In this document: positions 18,448-26,734 of the stretch, one piece after another
Layout of the letters: each line of letters opens with the position of its first letter
How positions within the stretch are numbered: position 1 is the stretch's first letter
NCBI RefSeq assembly: GCF_001905545.1
Contig: NZ_LIPD01000003.1
Span: forward strand, 407,147 to 471,146
Length of the DNA stretch: 64,000 nucleotides
Source: Streptomyces sp. CB02056
GTDB taxonomy: Bacteria; Actinomycetota; Actinomycetes; Streptomycetales; Streptomycetaceae
Direction: 5' to 3'
Translations under genes and position numbers: made by a program
Notes under the pieces: model-generated
The model's input: the letters and a program-made list of their open reading frames with translations, nothing else
Databases searched by the model: none
What the model was told of the DNA's origin: nothing

Positions 18448-18477
18448 CCCTGGTCTGAGCCGCGGCTCAGACCAGGG
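18448..18477. terminator. Perfect 30-bp palindrome overlapping the yqeY stop
   Basis: CCCTGGTCTGAGCCGC followed by its exact complement forms a 30-bp perfect palindrome around CCGCGG. It covers the last codons and TGA of the YqeY-like gene. It follows a threefold repeat of GGGCCCTGGGC (18423-18455). It could form a terminator hairpin, or be a site for a dimeric protein. Confidence 0.6.
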
Positions 18478-18919
18478 CGGCCTTCACGGCGGCGGCGACC
18501 CGGCTGCCCTCGGCCAGGCCGTCGACCTTGGGCTTCACCAGCTTCATGACGGCGCCCATCGCCTGGGGGCCGGTCGCGCCGCTCTCGGCCACGGCGGCCG
18601 CCACGATCGCGGCCAGCTCCTCGTCGGAGAGCTGCTTGGGCAGGTAGCCCGCCAGCACCTCGCCCTCGGCCAGCTCCCGGGCCGCCTGCTCCGTCCGGCC
18701 GGCGTTCCCGAAGGCCTCGGCCGCCTCCCGGCGCTTCTTCGCCTCGCGGCCGATCACCTTCAGCACGTCGGCGTCGGACAGCTCGCGCTTCTGCTTGCCC
18801 GCCACCTCCTCGCTGGTGACGGCGGACAGCGTGAGCCGGATGGTGGACGAGCGCAGTTCGTCCCGTTCCCTGATGGCAGCCGTGAGGTCCTCGTGCAGCT
18901 GCTCCTTGAGCGTTGTCAT
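18467..18919 (-). CDS. GatB/YqeY domain protein
   Basis: This is a 150-residue helical protein with the YqeY features LKEQLHEDLTAAIRERDELR at the N-terminus, REAKKRREAAEAF in the middle and LPKQLSDEELAAIV. The C-terminus has the MGAVMKLVKPKVDG signature. The fold is shared with the tail of GatB of the tRNA-dependent amidotransferase, where it binds tRNA; the free protein's role is unknown. It is convergent with the PBP gene, with two hairpins between them. Confidence 0.93.
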   Translation of the reverse strand: MTTLKEQLHEDLTAAIRERDELRSSTIRLTLSAVTSEEVAGKQKRELSDADVLKVIGREAKKRREAAEAFGNAGRTEQAARELAEGEVLAGYLPKQLSDEELAAIVAAAVAESGATGPQAMGAVMKLVKPKVDGLAEGSRVAAAVKAALV

Positions 18920-19690
18920 TTCCTCTTCTTATCCTTCGGCTGTGGGTGGGCTCAACCGGTTTCCCGTGGGCATCCACCGGGGTTTCCGCAGTTGAACGAG
19001 TATCCCCGACAAGTACGGCCGACCGTCGCCCGTCGGCGCGCCGCTGCCGCCCCGCTGACGGCTGTGGGCGCGGCGGGGCGGGCGGTAGCCGGCCGACCCG
19101 GGAAGCAGCCGGGGAAGCAGCCCGGGAAACGGTCAGGGAAACGGTCCGGCCCGGGAACGGGCGGCGGTCGAGTCCGTGAACAATCGATGCCCCCGGCCGG
19201 GAACGGACGACGGGATTCGGCCAAGGTGGCCGATAATGCCCGCACATTCTCGGCCGAAATGCCGAGAACTGCCTGTTCCGGAGCGAAGTTGCCGGTTCCG
19301 CAGGGGTACATCGAACACTGCGACCGCTTCGCCGAAAATAGTCCGCGTAGTACACTCGTTCGCGCGTCGCCCGAGCAGCCCGAAGGCGGCGGTCACCTCA
19401 CCGTCGAATCATCCCCGAATCATCGCCGAAGGCCGCCACGATCAGCCGCGACAAACCGTCACCACGTCCCCGATTCATTATTCCACGGCACTGACACACT
19501 GCCGGCCAGGCGCCCTGCAACCCTGACACCTTGCGGCCCGGGCGCCCTGCGGTCCCGGTCGGCGCGGGCGCTCACGCCTGCGCTCCGCCGGACGGCCGAC
19601 GGCGATCGTTTTTCGGAGTGATTGGCGCCGCAGCACGGCGCACTGATTTCTGACTTTTATTCTGCTCACGACAGCAGGAAGCGCGGGGGA
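18920..19690. other. 771-bp non-coding region with 12-bp tandem repeats
   Basis: The region separates yqeY from the HTH/STAND regulator. Four 12-bp tandem units lie at 19098-19145 (CCGGGAAGCAGC twice, CCGGGAAACGGT and CAGGGAAACGGT). GC drops from about 19200 to 19680, likely promoter and leader sequence of the regulator. The frames here show no ribosome site or domain match. Confidence 0.6.
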
Positions 19691-21001
19691 ATGGACAACA
19701 ATCAGCTTCGCTCGATGTTGGTAACCCAACGGAAGATGGTCGGATGGAGCCAGGAGCAATTAGCCGAACACTCCACCGTCAGCGTCCGCACCATTCGTAA
19801 TCTGGAAACCGGCGCCATCCGGAATCCGCGGCGCAGTTCCGTGGAACTCCTGGTGGGCGCGCTGTTCTCCGCGGCGACCAACCGGGACGACCCCCTGCTC
19901 TCCCACGCCGTCCAGGCGGGCGCCCCGGCCGGGCTGCTGCCCGCCCGGCCGGAGCCCGGACCGCCGGTCCGCGTCGCCGAACTCCCGGACAACGCGCGCT
20001 GGCAGGGGCTGCGGCCCAAGACGGACGTCACCGTCGGCCGCCAGGCCGACCTGCTGCACGTCGTGACCGCCCTGCGGCCGGGCCGCCCGCTGGTGCTCAC
20101 CGGACCGGCCGGGGTCGGCAAGACCCGGCTGGCGCTGGACTCCGCCGCCCACCTGCTGGACCGCTTCCGGGACGGCGTCGCGGTCCTGGAGCTCGGCTCG
20201 GTCACCCCCGAGGCCGTCGACCCCGCCGCCGCCTCGGCCCAGGCCCAGCGCGCGCTCGACACCCTCCTGCGGGGCGTCGGCCGCGACCCGCGGACCGACC
20301 CCGAGCCGCAGCTGCTGCTCGTCGTCGACAACGCCGAGCACGTCATCGACACGGTGGCCCGGCAGGTCAGGGCACTGCTGGCGCGGCACCCGGCGCTCCA
20401 CATCATGATCACCTCGCTGCGGGCGCCCGCCGGGGTCCCGGCCGACCTGTGGGAGGTGGCGCCGCTGTCGGTCGACCACCCGGACGGCCCCTACGGCTGC
20501 CCGCCCGCCGCCGAACTGTTCTGCCGCCGGGTGCACTCGGTCGTCCCGACGCTCGACCTCGGCGACCAGATGCCGCAGGTGGTCGAGCTCTGCCGACGCC
20601 TCGGCGGCCTGGCGCTCGCGATCGAGAACGCCGCCGTCCGGATGCGCTCGGTGCCCCTGCACGTCCTGGTGGACGAGTGCCGGGTGCTCCCGATCCTCGG
20701 CCAGGAGGAGGTCGGCGGGCTCTCCCACCACCGCTCGCTGCACCGCAGCCTCGCCTGGGCGTACGGGCTCCTCGACGAACGGCAGCGCCGGGCGCTCAGA
20801 CGGTTCTCCCGGTTCCCCGAGGAGTTCTCCATCGACGACGTCCGGCAGCAGCCGGTCGACGGCGGCCGGGAGCCCTCCCGCAACCTCGACGTGCTGGCCG
20901 AGCTGGTCGACTTCTCCGTCGTCCAGGTGAAGCGCGGCCACCAGTACGCGTACCGGGTGCCCCGGATGATGCGCGAGTACGTCAACGCCATCCCGGCCTG
21001 A
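19691..21001 (+). CDS. HTH/STAND-ATPase regulator
   Basis: This is a 436-residue protein. It begins with a Cro/XRE HTH (residues 4-60; WSQEQLAEHSTVSVRTIRNLE). A STAND/NB-ARC-type NTPase follows, with Walker A GPAGVGKTRLAL near 140 and Walker B LLLVVDNAEHV near 215. The helical region ends without the TPR or WD repeats seen in AfsR-like regulators, so it may need a partner sensor. The ATG was chosen for the GGGGGA site and direct HTH start. A terminator hairpin follows. The long AT-rich leader suggests tight regulation. Confidence 0.85.
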   Translation: MDNNQLRSMLVTQRKMVGWSQEQLAEHSTVSVRTIRNLETGAIRNPRRSSVELLVGALFSAATNRDDPLLSHAVQAGAPAGLLPARPEPGPPVRVAELPDNARWQGLRPKTDVTVGRQADLLHVVTALRPGRPLVLTGPAGVGKTRLALDSAAHLLDRFRDGVAVLELGSVTPEAVDPAAASAQAQRALDTLLRGVGRDPRTDPEPQLLLVVDNAEHVIDTVARQVRALLARHPALHIMITSLRAPAGVPADLWEVAPLSVDHPDGPYGCPPAAELFCRRVHSVVPTLDLGDQMPQVVELCRRLGGLALAIENAAVRMRSVPLHVLVDECRVLPILGQEEVGGLSHHRSLHRSLAWAYGLLDERQRRALRRFSRFPEEFSIDDVRQQPVDGGREPSRNLDVLAELVDFSVVQVKRGHQYAYRVPRMMREYVNAIPA

Positions 21002-21014
21002 GGGCCGGCCCCGT

Positions 21015-21053
21015 GCCGCCCGTGCCTGGAGCAGTGCTCCTGGCACGGGCGGC
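21015..21053. terminator. Hairpin terminator after the STAND regulator
   Basis: Arms GCCGCCCGTGCC (21015-21026) and GGCACGGGCGGC (21042-21053) are perfect, with a small inner stem in the loop, followed by GCGGGCTTTCTG. Confidence 0.85.
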
Positions 21054-21172
21054 GCGGGCTTTCTGAGCGCGGGTCAGCTCGTCGCGGTCGCACCGGACCG
21101 AACCGCCGCCGCCTGGTAGCCCGCCCTCCCGCTCCGTAACCCTTCATCCCGGTTACACCTATCCTGGGCCGC

Positions 21173-21883
21173 ATGACCGACGCAGCCGACCGCAGCGCCG
21201 CCGACGGACCGCCCGCCACCCCGCCCGGGCTGCTCCTCACCACCCCCGGGGGCGGCCGCTTCCACTTCGACCCCGGCGCCCTCTGCCTGGAACTGCTCAC
21301 CACCGGCGGCCCCGGCCCGTACACCCGGTACGAGGTGCTGCACCGGCCCGCCGACCTCGCCGCCTGGCTCCCGCCGTCCCGACTGCGACTGCCCGCCGAC
21401 GCCGTACGGATCTCCCCCGCCCAGCTCGCCGCCGCCCGCACCCTGCGCGACGCCCTCTGGCGCCTGGCCGCCGCCCGCGCCCACGGCGGCCGGGGCACGC
21501 CCGCGGACCACGCCGTCCTCAACCGGGCCGCCGAGCACCCGCCGCTGGTCCCCCGGATCGCCCCCGACGGCACCGCGGCCGCCCCGCTGCCCGCCGACGG
21601 GGCCCAGCTGGTCTCCACCCTCGCCCGGGACGCCATCGCCCTGCTCACCGGCCCGTACGCGGACCGGGTCCGGGAATGCGGCGCCGACAACTGCCAACTG
21701 ATCTTCGTCGACACCTCGCGGCCGGGCCGGCGCCGCTGGTGCTCCATGGAGCGCTGCGGCAACCGCCACAAGGTCCGCGCGCTACGCGCCCGCCGGGACT
21801 CCGAGGAGGCCCCGCCGACCACCGCCCCCACCCCCGACTCCGGGCGTACACAGGCTGATCGACCGTCTGAGAGCATGGGCTGA
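21173..21883 (+). CDS. CGNR zinc-finger/ABATE-domain regulator
   Basis: This is a 236-residue protein. The N-terminal half is the stress-type ABATE domain (FHFDPGALCLELL, then an RDALWRL helix). The C-terminus has the CGNR zinc finger RECGADNCQLIFVD ... RRWCSMERCGNRHKV. CGNR proteins are putative stress-responsive DNA-binding regulators. The stop overlaps the ATG of the phosphoesterase gene (TGATG), so the two are co-expressed. The start lies close to a possible -10 (TATCCT at about 21160), so the transcript could be nearly leaderless. Confidence 0.92.
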   Translation: MTDAADRSAADGPPATPPGLLLTTPGGGRFHFDPGALCLELLTTGGPGPYTRYEVLHRPADLAAWLPPSRLRLPADAVRISPAQLAAARTLRDALWRLAAARAHGGRGTPADHAVLNRAAEHPPLVPRIAPDGTAAAPLPADGAQLVSTLARDAIALLTGPYADRVRECGADNCQLIFVDTSRPGRRRWCSMERCGNRHKVRALRARRDSEEAPPTTAPTPDSGRTQADRPSESMG

Positions 21884-22827
21884 TGCGACCGCTGTACTCC
21901 GTTCCCCTCGGCATCGCCGCCACCGGCGCCGCCTGTCTCGCCTACTCCGTCGGGTACGAGGTCCGGGCCTTCCGCCTCCGCCGGATCGAGGTCCCCGTCC
22001 TCCCGCGCGGCGCCCGCCCGATCCGGGTCCTCCAGGTGTCCGACATCCACATGGTGAGCGGGCAGGGCAAGAAGCAGCGCTGGCTGAAGAGCCTGGCCGG
22101 CCTGCGCCCCGACCTGGTGGTCAACACCGGCGACAACCTCTCCGACCCGCTCGGCGTCCCGGCCACCCTCGACGCGCTCGGACCGCTCATGGAGTTCCCC
22201 GGCGTCTACGTCTTCGGCTCCAACGACTACTACGGCCCGGCCCGCAAGAACCCGGCCCGCTACCTCCAGGCCATGCGCAGCGGCGCCCACGGCATGAACA
22301 ACCCCGACGGCACCGCCCGCCGCGGCATCACCGGCGCCGTCCACAACCCCTGGGAGAAGCTCCGCGACGGCTTCGACGCGGCCGGCTGGCTCGACCTCAC
22401 CAACACCCGCGGCCGGCTCACCGTGAACGGGCTCGACCTGGAGTTCACCGGCCTCGACGACCCGCACATCCGGCGCGACCGCTACAGCGAGGTCGCCGGC
22501 GGCCCGTCCCCCGACGCCGACCTCTCCCTCGCCGTCGTCCACGCGCCCTACCTGCGCGTCCTCGACGCCTTCACCGCCGACCGCTACCCGCTGATCCTGG
22601 CCGGCCACACCCACGGCGGCCAGCTCTGCATCCCCTTCTACGGCGCCCTGGTCACCAACTGCGACATCGACACCCGCCGGGTCAAGGGCCTCTCCACCCA
22701 CACCGCCGGCGGCCACCGCTCCCACCTCCACGTCTCGGCCGGCTGCGGCACCAACCGCTACACCCCCGTCCGCTTCGCCTGCCCCCCCGAGGCCACCCTC
22801 CTCACCCTCGTCCCGGCAGCCCGCTGA
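21883..22827 (+). CDS. Calcineurin-type metallophosphoesterase (membrane anchored)
   Basis: This is a 314-residue protein with a single N-terminal hydrophobic segment (residues 5-22). The phosphoesterase blocks follow: VSDIHMV (D-X-H), NTGDNL (GD), GSNDYYG (GN(H/D) variant) and LAGHTHGGQLCIP (GHTHGGQ). It belongs to the YkuE/lipid-phosphoesterase-like group, probably acting at or outside the membrane. In the GNH block the family histidine is replaced by aspartate (GSND), common in this subgroup. It overlaps the CGNR gene. Confidence 0.92.
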   Translation: MRPLYSVPLGIAATGAACLAYSVGYEVRAFRLRRIEVPVLPRGARPIRVLQVSDIHMVSGQGKKQRWLKSLAGLRPDLVVNTGDNLSDPLGVPATLDALGPLMEFPGVYVFGSNDYYGPARKNPARYLQAMRSGAHGMNNPDGTARRGITGAVHNPWEKLRDGFDAAGWLDLTNTRGRLTVNGLDLEFTGLDDPHIRRDRYSEVAGGPSPDADLSLAVVHAPYLRVLDAFTADRYPLILAGHTHGGQLCIPFYGALVTNCDIDTRRVKGLSTHTAGGHRSHLHVSAGCGTNRYTPVRFACPPEATLLTLVPAAR

Positions 22828-22927
22828 CCCCCACCGGACGCCCGCTCGAAACCGGATTTCGTGTCTCGGCGAGCGTCCGGTAGAGTTCTACTCGTCGCGA
22901 AGGAGACGGAGCGACAAACCGCAAGAC

Positions 22928-23001
<74 letters not shown>

Positions 23002-23009
23002 CCCACTGC

Positions 23010-23043
23010 AGAGGGCCTGCCGGAGAAATCCGGCAGGCCCTCT
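23010..23043 (+). terminator. Terminator of tRNA-Pro
   Basis: Arms AGAGGGCCTGCCGGA (23010-23024) and its exact complement (23029-23043) with a GAAA loop. The GNRA-type loop and 15-bp stem make a strong intrinsic terminator. Confidence 0.9.
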
Positions 23044-23269
23044 GTCGTTGTGCACGACCGGCCGGGTGACCACTCCTCAGCCGGGTCCGACGCCCGGGTG
23101 CCGTCCGCGCGACCTCCACCGGCCGACCACAGGCAGGCCCCACCGCGCGCACGACGCCCCACCCCGGCCGCCGGGCGAGCCGCGCTGCGAGCAAGGCCAA
23201 CTCCCCGTACGGACAGCGCCGGTGCGTCCGGGGCTCCGCGGCCGCGCCGCCGTCGCCGGGCCCGGGCGG

Positions 23270-26065
23270 TCAGAGGGTGGTGGGGAGTTCGGTGCGGGAG
23301 GTGATGTCGAGCTTGGGGTAGGCCTTGTAGAGGTGGTGGGCGACGGTGCGGGGGCTGAGGAAGAGCTGGGCGGCGATGTCGCGGTTGGTGAGGCCCTGGG
23401 CGGCGAGGCGGGCGATCTGGAGTTCCTGGGGGGTGAGGGGGGACTGGGGGGTGCCGGTGGGGGTGGCCGGGGTGGGGGCCGGGGTGCCGGTGGCGGAGAG
23501 TTCGGTGCGGGCGCGGGCGGCCCAGGGGTGGGCGGCGAGGCGGTCGAAGGTCTCCAGGGCGGCGCGCAGGTGGGGGCGGGCGTCGGTGCGGCGGCGGGTG
23601 CGGCGGAGCCATTCGCCGTAGAGGAGGGCGGTGCGGGCCTGTTCGAAGGGGCGGTGGGCCGTTTCGTGCCGGGAGAGGGCGGCGCGGTAGGTGGTCTCGG
23701 CGAGTTCGTCGGGGCCTAGCAGGGCCTGGCAGCGCAGCCGGAGGGCGTCGGCCCAGGGGCGGTCGGCGGCGGCCGTCCAGCGGGCGAAGCGTTCGTAGGC
23801 TTCGGCGGCGCGTTCGGGGGTGCCGAGGCGGACGGCGGCCTCGACGAGGTCGGGGACGGCCCGGGTGGCGCTGACGTGGTGGCGGTGCGGGCCGGTGGTG
23901 AGGGTGTGCAGCCGGTCGGCGGCGTCGCCGGCGCGGCCCTGGCCGAGGTCGCGCAGGGCGAGCGCCCACTGGGCCCAGGCCTGGCCGGCGGCGGGGGCGG
24001 CGGTCTGCGGGCCGGTGGTGGCGAGGGCGGTGGCGGCGAGTTCGGCGCAGTGGTCGGTGCGGCCGTCGAGCGCGGCCAGGTGGGCGAGCAGCGCGGTGAG
24101 TTGGCTGACCCACTGGTGCTGGCCGGTGTCCCGGGCGAGGCCGAGGCCTTCGGTGGCGGTGAGTTCGGCGTCGCGGTGGCGGCCGTGGAAGAGTTCGGCC
24201 TCGGCGAGGAAGAACTGCAGGGTGGGCATCACGCCGACGGTGCCCTTGGCGCGGGCCTCGGCGACCAGTTCGGCGGCGAGTTCGGCGGTCTCCTCGTCGC
24301 GTCCGAGGACCAGGGTGGCGCCGCACAGCTGGACGAGGTCGACCGGGCTCTCGGCCCCGGCCCGGCGGGCGGCCTCGGCGGCCTCCCGGACGGGCGGCAG
24401 CGGGCCGGCGGGCCGGCCGAGCGCGGGCAGGACCGCCGCGGGCAGGTGGCGGGCGAGCGGGGCGAGGGGGTCGTCGGCGGCGAGCGGCAGGACCGCCAGG
24501 CGGTCCAGGACGGCGGCCACCGGCTCCTCCCCCGCGTACCAGGCGGCGTGGAAGGCCTGGAGCAGCATCCGGGCGGCGTACGGCGGGTCGATGTCGGTGC
24601 CGGCGGCGTCGAGCAGCAGCCGGTGGGCGGTCGGGTAGGAGCCGCGCCAGAAGTGGGCGGTGGCCCGGACCTGGTCGAGCAGGGCGTGCGCCAGGACGTT
24701 GTCGGTACGGCCGGAGGCCTCGTCGGCGAGCGCCTCGGCCCGTACCAACTCGCCTTCCTCGGTGGCGGCTTCGGCGGCCAGGACGAGCCGGCGGGTGGCG
24801 CCGTCACGGTCCGGGGTGAGGCGGGCGGCGCGCTCGTACGCTGCGGCGCCGCCGTGGCCGCCGCGGCGCCCGGCGCGGACGGCGGTGCGCTCCAGCGCGT
24901 CGGCGAGGCCGGCGTCGGGGGCGGTGGCGGCGAGGGCGAGGTGCCAGGTGCGGCGGTCGCCGTCCGGCAGCGCGCCGGCGACGGCCCGGTGGACCGCCGT
25001 CTTCTGGTGGTGCGGCGCCCGTTGGAGGATCGCGGAGCGCAGCAGCGGGTGCCGGAAGGCGATCCGGCGGTCGGCCGTGACCGTCACCAGGCCGGACGCC
25101 TCGGCGGGCGCGAGGTGTTCGGCGGTGACGCCGAGGGCGGCCGCGGCGGGCAGGACGACGTCCAGTGCCCCGCCCTCCTCGGTGGCGGCGACCAGCAGCA
25201 GTGTCTGGGTGGCCGCGGGCAGGCCGGTGACCTGGCCGTGGAAGGCGATCAGCAGCCGGCTGGTGAGCGGCAGGCCGCCCGGTGCCGGCGGCTGCGGCCC
25301 GGCGGCGACCGGGAGTTCGGTGAGCGCGAGCGGGTTGCCGGCCGCCTCGGCGAGCAGCCGGTCGCGGACGGTGGACGGCAGGTCGGGGCCGACCCGCCGG
25401 GCCAGCAGCCGGGTGGCGTCGGCCTCGGGCAGGCCGGTCACCTGCCGTTCGGGCAGGCCCAGCGGGCGCTCCGCCGGGCTGCCGTCGGCCCCGGACGGGC
25501 CGCCGGTGCGGGCGGCGAGCAGCAGGGCGACCCCCTCGGCCTGGAGCCTCCGGGCGGCCAGCAGCAGGGCGTCCAGGGAGGCTCGGTCCAGCCACTGAAC
25601 GTCGTCGATGACGCACAACAGCGGCCGGTCGGCGGCGAGTTCGGCGAGCAGGCCGAGCGTGGCGAGCCCGACCAGCAGCCGGTCGGCGCCCGCCCCACCG
25701 CCGCCCGCCCCACCGCCGTCGCCCGCCCGGTCGCCCGTCCGGTCGTCTCCCGTCCGCTCGTCGTCGGAGAGCCCGAACGCCGCCTCCAGCGCCCGCCGTT
25801 GCGGGCCCGGCAGGACGTCCAGCCGGTCCAGGCCGGGCGCGAGCAGCAGGCTCAGCCCGGCGTACGGCAGCTCGGCCTCGTACTCGACGCCGGCCGCCCG
25901 GACGACCCGGAACGCCTCCCCCGCCCGCGCGACGGCGTCGTCCAGCAGCGCGGTCTTGCCGATGCCGGCCTCGCCCCGGAACAGCAGCACTCCGCTGCGT
26001 CCGGCCCGCGCCCCGTCCAACAGCCCGTCCACGGCGGCCTGTTCGCCTTCCCTCCCGTACAGCAT
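23270..26065 (-). CDS. Large ATP-binding LuxR (LAL)-family regulator
   Basis: This is a 931-residue regulator. The N-terminal AAA/STAND ATPase has Walker A GEAGIGKTALL near residue 33 and Walker B LLCVIDDVQWLD near 150. A central TPR-like helical region (about 370-840) follows, then a C-terminal LuxR HTH, LTPQELQIARLAAQGLTNRD and SPRTVAHHLYKAYPKLDI. A Gly/Asp-rich insert (about 105-130, TGDDRTGDRAGDGGG) interrupts the ATPase. Divergent genes for an NTF2-like protein and an MFS exporter are the probable targets. The ATPase and HTH match MalT/LAL regulators of antibiotic clusters, but no biosynthetic cluster is present. Confidence 0.92.
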   Translation of the reverse strand: MLYGREGEQAAVDGLLDGARAGRSGVLLFRGEAGIGKTALLDDAVARAGEAFRVVRAAGVEYEAELPYAGLSLLLAPGLDRLDVLPGPQRRALEAAFGLSDDERTGDDRTGDRAGDGGGAGGGGAGADRLLVGLATLGLLAELAADRPLLCVIDDVQWLDRASLDALLLAARRLQAEGVALLLAARTGGPSGADGSPAERPLGLPERQVTGLPEADATRLLARRVGPDLPSTVRDRLLAEAAGNPLALTELPVAAGPQPPAPGGLPLTSRLLIAFHGQVTGLPAATQTLLLVAATEEGGALDVVLPAAAALGVTAEHLAPAEASGLVTVTADRRIAFRHPLLRSAILQRAPHHQKTAVHRAVAGALPDGDRRTWHLALAATAPDAGLADALERTAVRAGRRGGHGGAAAYERAARLTPDRDGATRRLVLAAEAATEEGELVRAEALADEASGRTDNVLAHALLDQVRATAHFWRGSYPTAHRLLLDAAGTDIDPPYAARMLLQAFHAAWYAGEEPVAAVLDRLAVLPLAADDPLAPLARHLPAAVLPALGRPAGPLPPVREAAEAARRAGAESPVDLVQLCGATLVLGRDEETAELAAELVAEARAKGTVGVMPTLQFFLAEAELFHGRHRDAELTATEGLGLARDTGQHQWVSQLTALLAHLAALDGRTDHCAELAATALATTGPQTAAPAAGQAWAQWALALRDLGQGRAGDAADRLHTLTTGPHRHHVSATRAVPDLVEAAVRLGTPERAAEAYERFARWTAAADRPWADALRLRCQALLGPDELAETTYRAALSRHETAHRPFEQARTALLYGEWLRRTRRRTDARPHLRAALETFDRLAAHPWAARARTELSATGTPAPTPATPTGTPQSPLTPQELQIARLAAQGLTNRDIAAQLFLSPRTVAHHLYKAYPKLDITSRTELPTTL

Positions 26066-26120
26066 GCCCAGACCCTACCCAGCGGGGCCGCGCACCACTG
26101 CCGACCAGCGCACCGGTACA

Positions 26121-26156
26121 CCTCCGCGGAGGCTACGTACCCCCATACCCATACGT
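26121..26156. promoter_or_regulatory. Candidate operator in the LuxR/NTF2 divergent promoter
   Basis: The 179-bp gap between the divergent genes holds a perfect 12-bp palindrome CCTCCGCGGAGG (26121-26132) followed by ACGTA and TACGT arms (26135-26139, 26152-26156). This is a candidate LuxR or auto-regulatory site; the evidence is only symmetry and position. Confidence 0.35.
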
Positions 26157-26244
26157 GACGGATTCGCCGTCGGCCGCCCGTCCCTACCGTGGTGAGCACC
26201 GGGAACGACCCGGCCAACCACCCACCGGAACACGGGAGATGACG

Positions 26245-26622
26245 ATGACCAAGATCACCACCGCCGCCCTCCAGCAGCTCGCCGAGCGCTACCTCGCGGT
26301 GTGGAACGAGACCGACCCGGCGGCCCGCCGCAAGCTGGTCGACGAGGTGTGGGCCGAGGACGGCCGCTACACCGACCCGCTGGCCGCCGTCACCGGCCGG
26401 GACGCGATCGACGCGCTGATCGGCGCCGCCCAGGCCCAGTTCCCGGGGCTGGAGTTCACCCTCGGCCCGGTCGACGCGCACCACGACGTCGCCCGCTTCA
26501 CCTGGAACCTGGGCCCGACCGGCGCGGAGCCGGTGGTGATCGGCTTCGACGTGCTGGCGGCCACCCCGGACGGCCGGATCGGCGCGGTGTACGGCTTCCT
26601 CGACCGCGTGCCGGGCGCCTGA
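26245..26622 (+). CDS. SnoaL/NTF2-like fold protein
   Basis: This is a 125-residue protein with the cone-shaped NTF2-like pattern: AERYLAVWNETDPAARRKLVDEVWAEDG, then DPLAAVTGRDAIDALI and FDVLAATPDGRIGAVYGFLDR. Such proteins are often small isomerase/hydrolase-like or ligand-binding units; the function is unknown. The ATG at 26245 is preferred because GGGAG ends 6 bp before it; an in-frame ATG at 26239 would have no spacing. It is divergent from the LuxR gene and 112 bp upstream of the MFS gene. Confidence 0.88.
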   Translation: MTKITTAALQQLAERYLAVWNETDPAARRKLVDEVWAEDGRYTDPLAAVTGRDAIDALIGAAQAQFPGLEFTLGPVDAHHDVARFTWNLGPTGAEPVVIGFDVLAATPDGRIGAVYGFLDRVPGA

Positions 26623-26734
26623 CCCCCTCAGACCGCCACTCCGGCCGAGGGGCGGGGCGCTCCCCACCGCCCCCGCCCCTCGGCACCGGCCGCCGACCCG
26701 CTTGAGTCGCCAACCCCCTTGAGAAGAGCCCGAG

